A stretch of DNA of 64,000 nucleotides from Synchiropus splendidus (lineage: Eukaryota; Chordata; Actinopteri; Syngnathiformes; Callionymidae): contig NC_071348.1 of NCBI RefSeq assembly GCF_027744825.2, positions 11,565,563 through 11,629,562 of the forward strand. The letters are read 5' to 3'. Positions within the stretch are counted from its first letter, which is position 1. Each line of letters begins with the position of its first letter. The position numbers and the translations under genes were made by a program. Positions 54,301-64,000 of this stretch are shown here, piece after piece. The notes beneath the pieces were generated by a model. The model did no database searches. It was not told the origin of the DNA and saw nothing but the letters and a program-made list of their open reading frames with translations.

Positions 54301-56358
54301 AGTCGAAGCAGGTATTTGAATGTTTCACCCTTCACACTACGCATAGATGTATCAACTCACTAATATCTTGTGACTAAGCCGAGTGATCCGCCTCCAGGAA
54401 CAAACTGCTCTTGCTGATAAAATAATCCTGTTTTCTGTCAAACTGTTATTTGTTTTGATTTTCCTTTTACTCCGGGTATGCTCACCAATTGTTCATGAGC
54501 ATCATGAACAGTATATTGTTTCTGCTCTTCTTGAATTCATAAAGAGATCAGCCACCTGAGAGAGATTTGGCTGCAAATAAAGCAGCTTAAATTAACTCCG
54601 TCGATTTCTATTGTCCCAACTGCTGATCTTTAATGTGCTTTACAGAAGTCTGGAGACGATAAGGGGTCCAAGACAAAGAAAGGCAGCGTAAAGGGGAAGA
54701 AAGAAGATGCTGCCCAGAACGGAGACACCAAGACTAATGAGGTATGTGACCACAAATCTGAACAGTCCAGGATTAAAACACGTTCATAATAATATAATAT
54801 ATACTATATTTTCATTTGATGCGATTAATTAAATAGATAAGTCATCTGTCAAACTATTCTTTGAGAGTCATCATTGTTATTTAATCCAAAAACATGATAA
54901 TATGCTCTTTATAATTTATTAAAATAATACGAAGCCTACAGTATCTGGTTATTACAATAAAAATGCAATACAGAGTTTCATATCAAACTGTGATCATTGA
55001 GCTAGTGATTTCTCAGGACATTAAACTGAAGTGGGCTCAGGCAAGACACTTGAGGAACACCACATAAAATGTTTCCTTAAATATATCGATGAACTGTTTT
55101 CATGTTGCTGTTATTAAAACTTACCATTCCATTCCAGAAGCTACGTTGCCATGACAACAAGCAAAAGCTGTTTGAAGTGTTTCGTGGTATCACATGATCT
55201 AAACTAGATACAATTGTTATTTTTAACCTGCTAACCTTCTGTTCTTATTCCATTTTCTCTCTTTTGTTTTGTTCACACAAACCAATACACACAAATATGG
55301 GCAGATCTTTGTTTCTCGTCCGTCTGTCATGGTGTCTTCTATCAGAAATTCGGCTCCTTCCTTGATGTCAGTGCGGGGACAGACTGAAACAGTCAAAGTT
55401 AAGGGTATACTTGTGTGATTCTAAACTTAGGTGTGCACTTATATGAAGCCATGTATTGGTAATCTTGTGGGTTGCTGTGCCGTGTGTGCCTATAGAATGT
55501 ATAACTGATGGAGTTTTGAAGTAATTCTGAGAAAGTAAAAACCAGAGCATTTTATTAACACTGTAGTGACTCTAAGGTTGGAGGGCAGCTTGATGTGAAA
55601 TGGACAGAGTGAATGTTAAATACGGTGCGCTTCATTTTCAGTAAGACCATTTTCAGACAAATTTTTGTCTAAAATCTAAATCTCTATTTTATTAGTGCAG
55701 GTTTTATTTTTTTTTAAAGATTTTAAAAGCTATATAATAATTCAGAGGAAGACAAATAACATTTAAAAATAAATTTGTGTGGGCCATCCAGGTCATCATA
55801 GGTTGCCAGGTGCCATTGTTGATGAAAACCGATGTATTTTTTTAGGGAAAAAAATGAGATGTTACTGTGTAATAATGTGCAATTTTAGCTTACCGAACCT
55901 GAGATGCTAGAAATCCAGTATAGCCATATACATTTTCCCCTCATACATTACTGTTTTCATCATCTGTGAGCAAGAGAAATGGAACGTATTTCATGAATGG
56001 GACGAGGAATAGGTGGTTACACGTTTGATGTAGGTGCTAAATGTGTGCTGTGGTATTTGTGATACACTTACCGATGACATCATATCCTCGGACCTCTAAA
56101 AACTTCAGCTGAACTTTCCACCATATTCGGAACAGTCGAGTCAACAAACGGTTTCTCTGACCATTTTGCAGCCCTCTCCTGTCCTTCATTTGAAGTTTCA
56201 TTTAAAAAAAGTGAGATCTTAACTGCAGGATGTGATGTCATCACAAGGCAACAGCCACCGAGCGTCAACACAAAAATGTCCTCCTTTTTTTGTGTAACTT
56301 TTTATCCCTTCGACAGGTAACCGAGGCAGCAGAGGAGGAGACTAAGGAGAAGGCTTGA
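48367..56358 (+). CDS. hmgn3: HMGN3-like nucleosome-binding protein (six exons, 94 aa)
   Basis: HMGN proteins bind the nucleosome core and loosen chromatin. Coding exons 48367-48381, 51204-51254, 51444-51473, 53938-53988, 54646-54741 and 56317-56358 are all in phase 0 and add to 285 bp (94 aa plus TGA). The protein has the N-terminal MPKRK, SPEGAEGKEASKVTKHE, the nucleosome-binding domain PTRRSERLSLRPAPPKPEVK, a Lys/Gly-rich middle and an acidic C-terminus (EAAEEETKEKA). HMGN3 is preferred because MPKRKSPE-EGK-SKVTK-EPTRRS is its N-terminus, and because PHIP is the downstream neighbour as in other vertebrates. Oddly, the near-invariant core RRSARLSA reads RRSERLSL here. Confidence 0.93.
49438..49600. 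mobile_element. Degraded MITE-like repeat
   Basis: The block CTGTAATTTCCGGACTGTGA, followed by GCGGCTTATACGACAACG and GGCTAGCTTATGGATTTT, resembles a common fish repeat whose ends read TAATTTCCGGACTAT. The right boundary is uncertain and the family cannot be named from sequence alone. Confidence 0.4.
51204..51254 (+). CDS. hmgn3: hmgn3 exon 2
   Basis: 51 bp, acceptor CAG at 51201-51203, donor GTGAAG. It encodes SPEGAEGKEASKVTKHE, close to the second exon of HMGN3 and unlike HMGN1 or HMGN2. Confidence 0.93.
51444..51473 (+). CDS. hmgn3: hmgn3 exon 3 (30 bp, nucleosome-binding core)
   Basis: 30 bp, as in other HMGN genes; acceptor CAG at 51441-51443, donor GTGAGT. It encodes PTRRSERLSL. The usual family sequence at the last eight residues is RRSARLSA, so two of eight core positions differ (Ala to Glu, Ala to Leu). 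Confidence 0.93.
52040..52170. mobile_element. Mosaic of hAT-like ends and a retrotransposon tail
   Basis: GGGCTGAACGGTATT and ACGGCTGGGCGATCTGACCA are both of the hAT left-end type TAGGGCTGGGCGATAT. Between them the - strand reads AATAAAGTTTTGTTGATTCT followed by GATTCTAATAC, a LINE-type tail. It suggests a retrotransposon tail next to or within a hAT remnant. Confidence 0.4.
53938..53988 (+). CDS. hmgn3: hmgn3 exon 4
   Basis: 51 bp, acceptor CAG at 53935-53937, donor GTAATG. It encodes RPAPPKPEVKPKKAVVK, the second half of the nucleosome-binding domain, with Arg where Lys is usual at the first position. Confidence 0.94.
54646..54741 (+). CDS. hmgn3: hmgn3 exon 5
   Basis: 96 bp, acceptor CAG at 54643-54645, donor GTATGT. 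It encodes KSGDDKGSKTKKGSVKGKK followed by EDAAQNGDTKTNE, the basic-to-acidic chromatin-unfolding region. Confidence 0.94.
56317..56358 (+). CDS. hmgn3: hmgn3 exon 6 and stop
   Basis: 42 bp, acceptor CAG at 56314-56316, stop TGA at 56356-56358. It encodes VTEAAEEETKEKA. The 3'UTR probably ends after AATAAA at 57190-57195, which is followed by a GT-rich stretch; earlier ATTAAA-type sites exist near 56.68 kb. Confidence 0.9.
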   Translation, partial: VTEAAEEETKEKA

Positions 56359-57215
56359 ACATGTGCACGTCCACTGACTCGTCCCCTCTGACTTCATGGC
56401 AGCAAAACATCTTTTTTACAGACAATTTTTCTATCATGCAGATTTTTTTTTTAGACTTGTGATAGTAAAGATGGACTACCAGCAGACTTGTGCCATATGT
56501 TCACTCTCCTATTCAACCCCTTTAGTGTGTTTTGCTCTCTGTAATGCTAGATGCCTATAAATAAGCAGACTGAAGTGATATGTTTTAATATGCTGGCTGC
56601 AAGTGTTCTTTACACAACGCAAACAATTTGCCCTTTCTTCCAAAACCTAAAAAATATTTAAGAAAAAAAAATTTTTTATTAAAACCCAAAATATTTTCCT
56701 AAATGTAAATTATAAATTGTTCTAATTTAACTGAAACAAAAAAGTGAAATTAAAGCTTCTGAATTACTATGACAGCGCAATTATCTCTGGCTATAATATT
56801 TAAATTAATTTTCCCCAAATGTTTTGTTCATTGTTTATGTTATATATTGCTTCTCTACTCTTGATTTATTTTAGAATATGGGTCAACAGTATGAACTGAA
56901 AGTAACCAGGAAGCCAGTTGCCATGGAGAACATTTGCAGCACTGAAGCGTTAAGTTTTTAGACTTTCTACCACTGTCTTTGACATAGATCATTTTGTAAG
57001 TGAGTGCTTAACAGGATGTGTTGGTGGGTCTTGTGTTTGTGCCTCCCTCTCTTCCAACTTCTACCCGAAACCTTGTCCAGCAGCAGTGTGACTTAGCAAT
57101 AATGAGTGGTGCCTCTGTTCTAGACGCCTCTATTGGCTTTGGACTCTCTGGGCTTCGAAAAGGTTCTTTCTGTTTGGAGGAGTATTTTAAATAAAAGAAA
57201 AAAACGTGACTTTGT
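56359..57215 (+). other. hmgn3: Candidate hmgn3 3' untranslated region
   Basis: Noncoding AT-rich sequence from the stop codon to AATAAA at 57190-57195, with a downstream TGTGACTTTGTGTGACTC element. This is the clearest poly(A) arrangement in the region, but alternative sites are possible. Confidence 0.5.
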
Positions 57216-60200
57216 GTGACTCTTTTCTTCTGTATTTTAAACATATGGAGTGCGACTAGTCTTACTATTCGAGAGTTTCGAGGCCTTTTTTTTTTTTGAA
57301 CCAACAAAGCGCTTGCTTTGCTCGTGCCTCATTGTGTGTTTGCTTGCCAGAGGCACGTCGCTGTGTTAAATACAAGTGCTGTGTCAGGAAGTGAAGGGTC
57401 AGCAGTTGTCAGGGCGGTGGGGCCGGTGAAACCGTTTACTCTTCGTTACCAGACAAACTGTCATAAAGCATTGGTGATGCTTCAACACTTACTGCGGTGG
57501 GTATCGCTGTGTCCAGAATAAGGTCAAAGACAGTGCAGATTCATATTTCGGGAAGTCACCTGACTAGTGCCATGACTGGTGCAGGCTGAAATGAAACAAA
57601 ACACCGTGTCAGGAAATGTTTTTATTTAAAAACAAATAGTCATTGTATTTTCATTTTGCACATTTTAAAATTAAATTATAATAAAAAAATATTTATGTAT
57701 AATGAATTGATTTCATCTGATAAATGTAACAGTTCAAAGCGCTTTAACTGTTGCAGTGCTTTATGGGAATTTTCTGAGTGACGCATCTTTTTTTTTTTTT
57801 TTTTTCCACTGGAAAAATGCCAAATTTGAAAGATGAATTGAGAAGTGTTTGAATATCTATGATGCTATTTAAGTGAATCATGTGAGAGGGCAGAGGTTTT
57901 AGCTGTGTCGAATGGCAGAGCTGTAAATAATGTGTTATAGAAGACATGACAAGACATTTTTCCACTGCCGATATAGGATGAATAATAGAGTTCAGTCTAA
58001 CAACAGAGATTGTCTCTTAAGCATCATAATGAATGTCAGCTATTGTGTGATTCTGATGTCATTCTTACTGTTGCTGGACGACGTATGTGCATCTCAAAAA
58101 GGGATCCACAAATCTCTCTGTTTCAGACGGTTGCCGTGTGGCGCTGCTCTCCCTAGTTCTGGAACCGCTACCTGCCATCCCATTTAACGCATTGTTTTAA
58201 TGGCTGTAAAATTACAAAGAACCACCAAGTCATTTCCTAAGCTAAAATAATTTGTTACCCTGAATAAACTACTTATATATCAACCAAGTATTGAGTAGAG
58301 TCTTGTTGAGACTGACCAGGTTTTACTCTGTATGAAGAAAAGTTCACTTTAAAAAGCATATTGACCATAAATAAACTAGTGGTTAGTTTATTAATTGTTA
58401 CCTTGGATTGTTCTATCTAAAATATTAGCATTCATTTTATAATCAGCCATTAACAACGGTGCATTAATGACTGACACTTTATCGCGCTGAATATATAATT
58501 ATGTCACAGTCTGCATGCTTGGCATAAACTTGGCAATGATGTGCTGCCAAACCGAAGCCTGAGGAATTAGAACCAAAAACATGAGAACCTCAGTGGCTGA
58601 AATTGAACTTAATTGCATAACAGTCATAAACTACCTTTTTGGGTTACTCTTTTTGGAGCAAAATAGTCGATGCCAAGTTAAATGTTGGCAGCATTTATAA
58701 CCATCATGTTGATCTGAAAACTACACACTGTACATCCTGGCAAAGCCTTAATATGTAGGTTTAACAATCCAGATATTTGATGAAAAACTCATTGAGTTGT
58801 GATGTGTTATTATTCAACCTGTGAGAGATAACCAGATGAGTTCATGTCCCCTCACTCCTTTATCAGTATGTTTCTCAGAAGCGCTGTTCTTGCTGGTGAT
58901 ACAGCTGCAGCACTCATTTCTGGATCTTTATTTTTTCCATGACAGTGAATAACTGAGCTGAAGACTGAAAGTACCATGTGGCAACACTGTCTGATGAGTA
59001 TCTTAAAGTACATGGCGAAGCATGTAATATCGTTTGACTCTCCCACAGAACGATGGTGTCGTGGTTAGTACTGCAGCCTCAGTGCGAAGCGAGTTATAAT
59101 GTATTATAATACATTACTGTGTGGCGGTCACTCATGACCTTTGACCCTAGGGTGGCTATAGCTGCTGGGCTTGGGCTGCCTCCTTGTGGTCATGTTTGTT
59201 GTGGCCCAAATTCAGCGTCAATTGCGAAATAAAAATGTCAATCTCATTTTGATACTCTTCTCTTTTAATGTAATCTGATGTAATCTGATTGAATATGTTC
59301 ATTTGAAGTATGGTTAGAAGTGAATATCTATGATATGTTCAACTAAATACGTGCTGATTTCTTTTTACATATCAGGGTTACGTCCCAGCTATATTTTAAC
59401 ATCATTTATTTAATCACTTGAAGATGAATAAATAAGTGATGTGTCCCTAAATAAGCATCATTCTAGAGTTAATTCATTATTAAAGCTGCTTTTAAAGTAA
59501 TAACAAGGTTTCCTATCGTCTTATATTATGCGGAAGCTGGTCGTAGTGTCAAAAAAAAAGTCAATAAATGTGACCTTTTGGTCTCATACAACAAAATATG
59601 TCTTTGAAGATGGATCATTTTCCACTGACATGCCATGAAAATGAGCCTCAGATCCAGTCGATGGCAGTCTTAATAGTCTTGAATATTTATATTGAGCGCA
59701 GACTCAAGAATTACGATTTAAATTTCAATATGGCTGAATTCAGACTGTTGGATTGCATAAGTAAGTGGATGGCAATATTGTATTTGTGAACCTCAAGGCT
59801 TCATTACTGTTTTGGCAACTGTAAACTGAGTTTGATGCAGGATGAGGTTGGTGGTACTGAGTTGCACTGGTTGAATGGTGTCATGTGGATGCTGGATTCC
59901 TTTCAAATGTTGAGTGAGTTTTGGTCGGTTGTACAGACAGCAGTGTTTTAACAGGAGTTTAAAAGCTCTCTATCTTGCATGATCTGGTGAGCATGCGCGT
60001 CTATAGGCTCCGGGGCCTGACTTGCCAAGTAATGTCATGTCATGTGACCTGCAAAGACATCTTTGAATTCTGTGCGTTAACATCATGCCCAATTCGTGTT
60101 AAAATTGTGGTTAACAAAATGTTTTGCTGTTAAAGAAGCCAGCAAACTGAGACTAGAAATGCCAACAATTATCAGACCTCTAAAAAAATGGAAAAAAAAA

Positions 60201-61254
60201 TATGCGGAAAGAAGAGAATTTGATGAAATCTTGTTTTACTAGTCGCTAGTGAAGGAACTGTTTTTTTGTATTGTTTTGACTTCTTTACACACAACTATTT
60301 TCTGCAAAAGGATTTGTAAGGCTCTAGGTAACTTTTAGACTTTTCAAACTGAATCAATGACCAGTTTTCTTGAGTTGTTTATACAGAAACCTTAAGCTAA
60401 TATCAGAAACATTATACAGACAAACCTGCTGGAACATGATATTCAGTATTTATATTGAGATCTCTGTCAATAAGGGTAATCTCATGTCTGACTTTCTCTC
60501 ATATGTGGCATTTAGCTTTATCGCCGGCTTCATCTGAACTACAGAGAGAATCATCTTTTGTTAATCTAAAGCGGACGTCCATTTTAGAAGCATTTCATTT
60601 CAGTAACTCACAAGGTTTCATTTAGTAAGATGCGTTTCCCTCCTTCATCAACCCTTCCCCCATTTTACTGCCTGCCAGGAGATGGACGTCTCCCAGAGAG
60701 TGGGTGCGTTAGCGAGACATTTTGTTACTCTATTACGATCACGGCGACACAGCAAATGAAACAGTATTTGGGATATAATCTCGGTGTAATAGGCTGCTCG
60801 AGTGCTCCTCCTGTTTTCAAGCATGAAGCGACAATACGCATAGCGTTAAAGAGTTTTTATTGAGCCTATGATTTGGTCAAATTGTCGCTGTATCAAACCG
60901 TGTTTCTGTTTAAGCCCGATTAGTATATTAAAAACGGATTTTCTGCCGCAACGCGCTCTCTAAAGCAGGTTGCCATTTCTACCTCCTCTACAGCGAGAGC
61001 GACCTAACGTCTGTATTCCTCCGCAGAGGGCTTGCGCCTTTTCCTTAAGAGGGGGAGGGTGTTGACGAAAATGAAACAGCACTCCCAGTTTAACACCATC
61101 AAAATTAACACTGAACGATAGTTGTCCGCGAGATGTAGTTAGGGTTCCGTCATTTTCAAGTGAAAAGCGACGGGGGAGTCGCGTAGGAAGGTCTAGTTCA
61201 GCCGTTTCGCGGAGGAACACATTACGCAGCCGGGACTTTTTGCAAGCGGGGCTG
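57216..61254. other. hmgn3-phip intergenic region
   Basis: No gene recognised. A short tRNA-SINE-like patch lies at about 59050-59090 (GGTGTCGTGGTTAGTACTGC followed by AGCCTCA). The last 300 bp (60.95-61.25 kb) are GC-richer and CpG-containing, fitting a phip promoter. The ORF at 60960-61424 on the - strand is antisense to the promoter and first exon. Confidence 0.55.
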
Positions 61255-61354
61255 AATGGAGGCAGCTTCTTCCTGGTGGATAAACAGTGACAGCTACAGG
61301 GCAGCCACCGAGACCCACGCAGGCTCCAGCGCTGCCCTGGCGAACAACACCAAA

Positions 61355-61394
61355 ATGGCTTCAGACAGTGCACACATCGCGCAGTTGACTTCAG
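61355..61394 (+). CDS. phip: phip exon 1 coding part
   Basis: 40 bp from the preferred ATG to a GTAAGT donor (GT at 61395-61396), ending with one base of a Glu codon. The frame is open upstream to an ATG at 61256 (TGAATGGAG context), so a longer N-terminus cannot be excluded. Confidence 0.75.
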
Positions 61395-61878
61395 GTAAGT
61401 ATCGTGCTGCGTCTGTAGTGTCATATTGTTTAGTTTATAGCCTCCAAAATTCCCTCGGCACCTTTCTCTAACGCAGCTTCTGTCCTCTTCTCCTCTCCGA
61501 CCGAACCAGAACTGTACTTCCTAATCGCCCGGTTTCTAGAGGCTGGACCGTGTCAGAAAGCAGCCGAGGTGGGTTTGAGTATATTTGAAGGCTGTTAAAA
61601 ACATGACCGGATTAGTCGTGGTGGATAAATGTGTGTTTTAATGCCGTTTTCAGACGCTGATAAAGGAGGTGGAGGAGAAGGAGGTAAGCAGTCAGCAGCA
61701 GAGATGCTTCTATGCGCTGCACTTTAACGTCGCCTTCAATCCGGTTTACATGTAATTTTTTAAAAACTAATTCAATTTTGGATGAGCTGATATGTGACAT
61801 CTCATTTCTCTAAACCAGCTCCTACCTAAAAGGCTGGACTGGACTGGGCTGGAACACCCAGGGACCTACCAGAATTTG
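61355..61878 (+). CDS. phip: PHIP (pleckstrin homology domain interacting protein), first four coding exons, partial
   Basis: PHIP is a WD40- and bromodomain-containing chromatin reader of the BRWD family and a DCAF-type substrate receptor. Only the N-terminus is in the window: exons 61355-61394, 61510-61568, 61654-61683 and 61819-61878. The joined product begins MASDSAHIAQLTS and then has ELYFLIARFLEAGPCQKAAE, TLIKEVEEKE and LLPKRLDWTGLEHPGTYQNL. DWTG-EHP-TYQNL separates PHIP from BRWD1 and BRWD3, which have DWEG at this place. This is the LisH-like helical start before the WD40 repeats. The exon continuing V(K)YYRHL was not found before 64000, so the next intron is longer than 2.1 kb. An in-frame ATG at 61256 would add 33 residues; the 61355 ATG has the better context (AAAATGG) and is preferred. 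Confidence 0.9.
61510..61568 (+). CDS. phip: phip exon 2
   Basis: 59 bp, acceptor AG at 61508-61509, donor GTGGGT. It encodes ELYFLIARFLEAGPCQKAAE, a highly recognisable BRWD/PHIP start. Confidence 0.94.
61654..61683 (+). CDS. phip: phip exon 3 (30 bp)
   Basis: Acceptor CAG at 61651-61653, donor GTAAGC; encodes TLIKEVEEKE in phase 0. Too short to show as an ORF. Confidence 0.93.
61819..61878 (+). CDS. phip: phip exon 4
   Basis: 60 bp, acceptor AG at 61817-61818, donor GTAAGG; encodes LLPKRLDWTGLEHPGTYQNL in phase 0. This is the last phip exon in the window. Confidence 0.94.
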
Positions 61879-63601
61879 GTAAGGCAGCAGTATAACTGTG
61901 GAGAAAGTTTGAAGAGAGCAAAATAAGAATTGAATTTCCCGCAATTTTTAAATCAGATGGTAAAGAAGAAAGGCAGAAATGCCTCCACAAAGAGATCTCG
62001 CTGCGTTCAGGGGCCGTGAAGGCGACACTGTGGGTCGACCCCGGGTTCACGAGCACCCCTGCGTGTGTGTTTGGTACCGAGCGTGTGTTTAGGTTTGGAT
62101 AGTTGTGGGAAAGTGTGTGAGAATTGTTGATACGTCATGAGTGTTGTGGTGGAGCAGCAGCAGGATCCGGAGGAGGGACTCCCTGCGCCACAAACCTGGA
62201 CGACATGGAGGCGCTCTTGTCCTGCCAATATCACTGTTTTGCGAGCTTGAAAACACAGTTTGGAGTTCAAAAGATGGATTTATGATTGGATCATAATCGT
62301 TGTGATGGATTATTTACCCGCCGAGGCTTTTGGTCGTGGATATATTTTGGCGGTGTTTTTCTTCTTGGATGAACCTGTGAAGAGTTTCTCAGAAGATGCG
62401 AGGTAACTGTTAATATTTTACAATAATCGCTTTAATTTAGGTGTGAATTACGCAATAATTAAACATGCGTACGTTTGGGTGCGTGAACAGAATCCGCGTT
62501 GACCGCTACATTATAACAAAACCGTCCTGTTTTCTTTTGTTTTCTGGTTGTTAGCTAATTTAAACTTACATTTTCAACAAATAATCGATCATAATTATAT
62601 TTACAATTAGGTAATTAAAAAATAAATGTTTGTTTTTGGTTGCAATTCCTGTCCCAAATAGATACAATGTGTGACACAGAGTGTATTCTGAGTCACATTC
62701 TGAAAATCTAAACGTTTTAAGACTATTTTGACGACTTTGCAGCTGCAAGTGTGATTTTTCCTCCCTTCCTGTTCGCACTCCTCCCATTTCCAGGCTTGTG
62801 CTTTCTATCTGTAGCGCATAATCTTCTGTAAAACACAGCAGAAAACATTGGAAAAACCACGTTGAATCATCAGACCAAAAGGAAACATGGTGTAATAATC
62901 AATTGCTCTGAATCATTGTGAGGTGTCCTTTAAAAGATGTGGGCTGATACACAACAGATGGGGGTTGGGCTGTTTAAGCTTATCAACAAGGATGACTCTA
63001 TGTGTAGTAATTACATGGTATTAATTAATTCATGTTAATTAGATGATTGATTTTCATATTTTTAATCAATGAAACGCATTTCTCAATCCAGGTTAGTCTT
63101 GTTCAATATGTAACATCCACCTTTATGACATAAAATGAGTGTTATGCAAGTGTTTTTATTTGTAAGCAAATAGAACTGTTCATTTTGGGAATATTTTCTT
63201 TTCTGATGGTAATGTTAGAATATGGCTTATTTTTTTATGTGTTGGCCATGTCTCAACTGCATGCACAGGTGAATAAGTGAACAATGAATTAGTCTGTTTT
63301 TCAATGTCATCTTTGTCTAGACATTTAAACACCATTTGATCAATGACTGTCAGAGCGACTCTTCACCCTTATATGAACACACTGCTCTGTGCCGCATATT
63401 ATCTTTCATCCTCAATCTTTCCACCGCGTGTATTTTTTCAGAAGTAGGCCATGCACTAGCGTCCCTGAGCGTGTGAGTGGAATAAGAGTGGTGTGTTGAT
63501 AACAGTGTGTGTTTCGTTTTTGCTTCAGCACTTGTGTTACATGCCACACCCCCTTCTCTCTGTCTCTCTGCTGGTCTATCAGGCTGCTGTAGAATTGATT
63601 G

Positions 63602-63674
<73 letters not shown>

Positions 63675-64000
63675 CTGACGAACACATGGTGCTTAATTGT
63701 ATGCATTTATATGCTTTTTATTTAGGTATGAAGGGAAATTTACCGTACAATTCAGAGCTTTGTTTCTTTTGTTACATTATATTATAGTCCACTCCGATTT
63801 AGTGCAATTGTTTCTCACTCAAATCTGAGTGAGAAGCTACTTGTAGGTTGTGAAAAGATGCTGTTTTCTTCAATCACAGTGATACAATCCTCAGAGAATT
63901 CAAGCTGAGTAACATTAACAAGCTCAGAAACATTAACATGATACTTTCTGTGTAATGAACTGGGCTGATCTTGAACTGGTTTCTTAGGTTTTGAGCGTTA
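61879..64000 (+). other. phip: phip intron, open at the window end
   Basis: No further BRWD-family exon is visible in any frame. It contains a (TA)n array (63606-63670) and otherwise unremarkable AT-rich sequence. Confidence 0.7.
63606..63670. repeat. (TA)n microsatellite
   Basis: 65 bp of uninterrupted TA. Ile-Tyr repeat ORFs on both strands are products of the repeat. Confidence 0.98.

Larger units (their letters stand above)
48382..56316 (+). other. hmgn3: hmgn3 introns
   Basis: About 7.7 kb of noncoding sequence in five introns. They contain a hAT-like GGCC-rich patch near 49.14-49.20 kb, a degraded element at 49438-49600 and a mosaic of transposon ends at 52.04-52.17 kb. No additional HMGN exon was recognised. 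Confidence 0.65.

Overview
The window looks like part of a teleost fish genome, probably one with compact genes. The basis is short vertebrate exons with GT/AG introns, fish-type DNA transposons and LINE tails, many dinucleotide and tetranucleotide microsatellites, and a gene order matching a vertebrate synteny block. There is no sign of a prokaryote, plasmid, phage or CRISPR array. Nearly all long ORFs are chance frames in introns, repeats or antisense to exons. The genes were rebuilt here from splice sites, exon phase and protein families.

Layout: (1) 1-16.3 kb, + strand: the 3' part of a RUNX2 gene. Three coding exons after the Runt domain (5217-5384, 7174-7335, 12479-12957) end in the Groucho-binding VWRPY, followed by a long candidate 3'UTR. 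(2) 16.3-27.6 kb: no gene recognised; it holds retrotransposon tails, a 530 bp tetranucleotide array, one MITE and GC-richer single-copy stretches that may be regulatory. (3) 28.3-38 kb, - strand: a complete CLIC5 gene with five shared exons and two alternative first exons. One first exon is long and acidic (166 codons). The other codes only 15 residues. (4) 40.9-46.2 kb, - strand: a complete ENPP5 gene (three coding exons, 492 aa) plus a probable noncoding first exon. (5) 48.4-57.2 kb, + strand: a complete HMGN3-like gene (six exons, 94 aa) behind a promoter with five CCAAT boxes. (6) 61.3 kb to the window end, + strand: the first four coding exons of PHIP, which continues past the window.

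RUNX2, CLIC5 and ENPP5 have the order and orientation known on human 6p, and HMGN3-PHIP have the order known on human 6q14. Here the two blocks touch, at about 46-48 kb. The paralogous human 21q22 region also holds RUNX1, CLIC6, HMGN1 and BRWD1, so the arrangement may preserve an old linkage. The five genes do not form a pathway: they are a bone/lineage transcription factor, a glutathione-transferase-fold CLIC protein, a membrane ectonucleotidase-family enzyme, a nucleosome-binding protein and a WD40/bromodomain chromatin reader.

No new multi-gene system was found. The most unusual structures are: a hAT-type MITE family with four copies, all with recognisable 8-bp target duplications, whose inverted repeats carry CTCF-like motifs; a hairpin with 45-bp perfect arms around a microsatellite inside ENPP5; a 652 bp hAT remnant with an exact 8-bp target duplication and the start of a transposase; and a non-consensus nucleosome-binding core in the HMGN3 protein.
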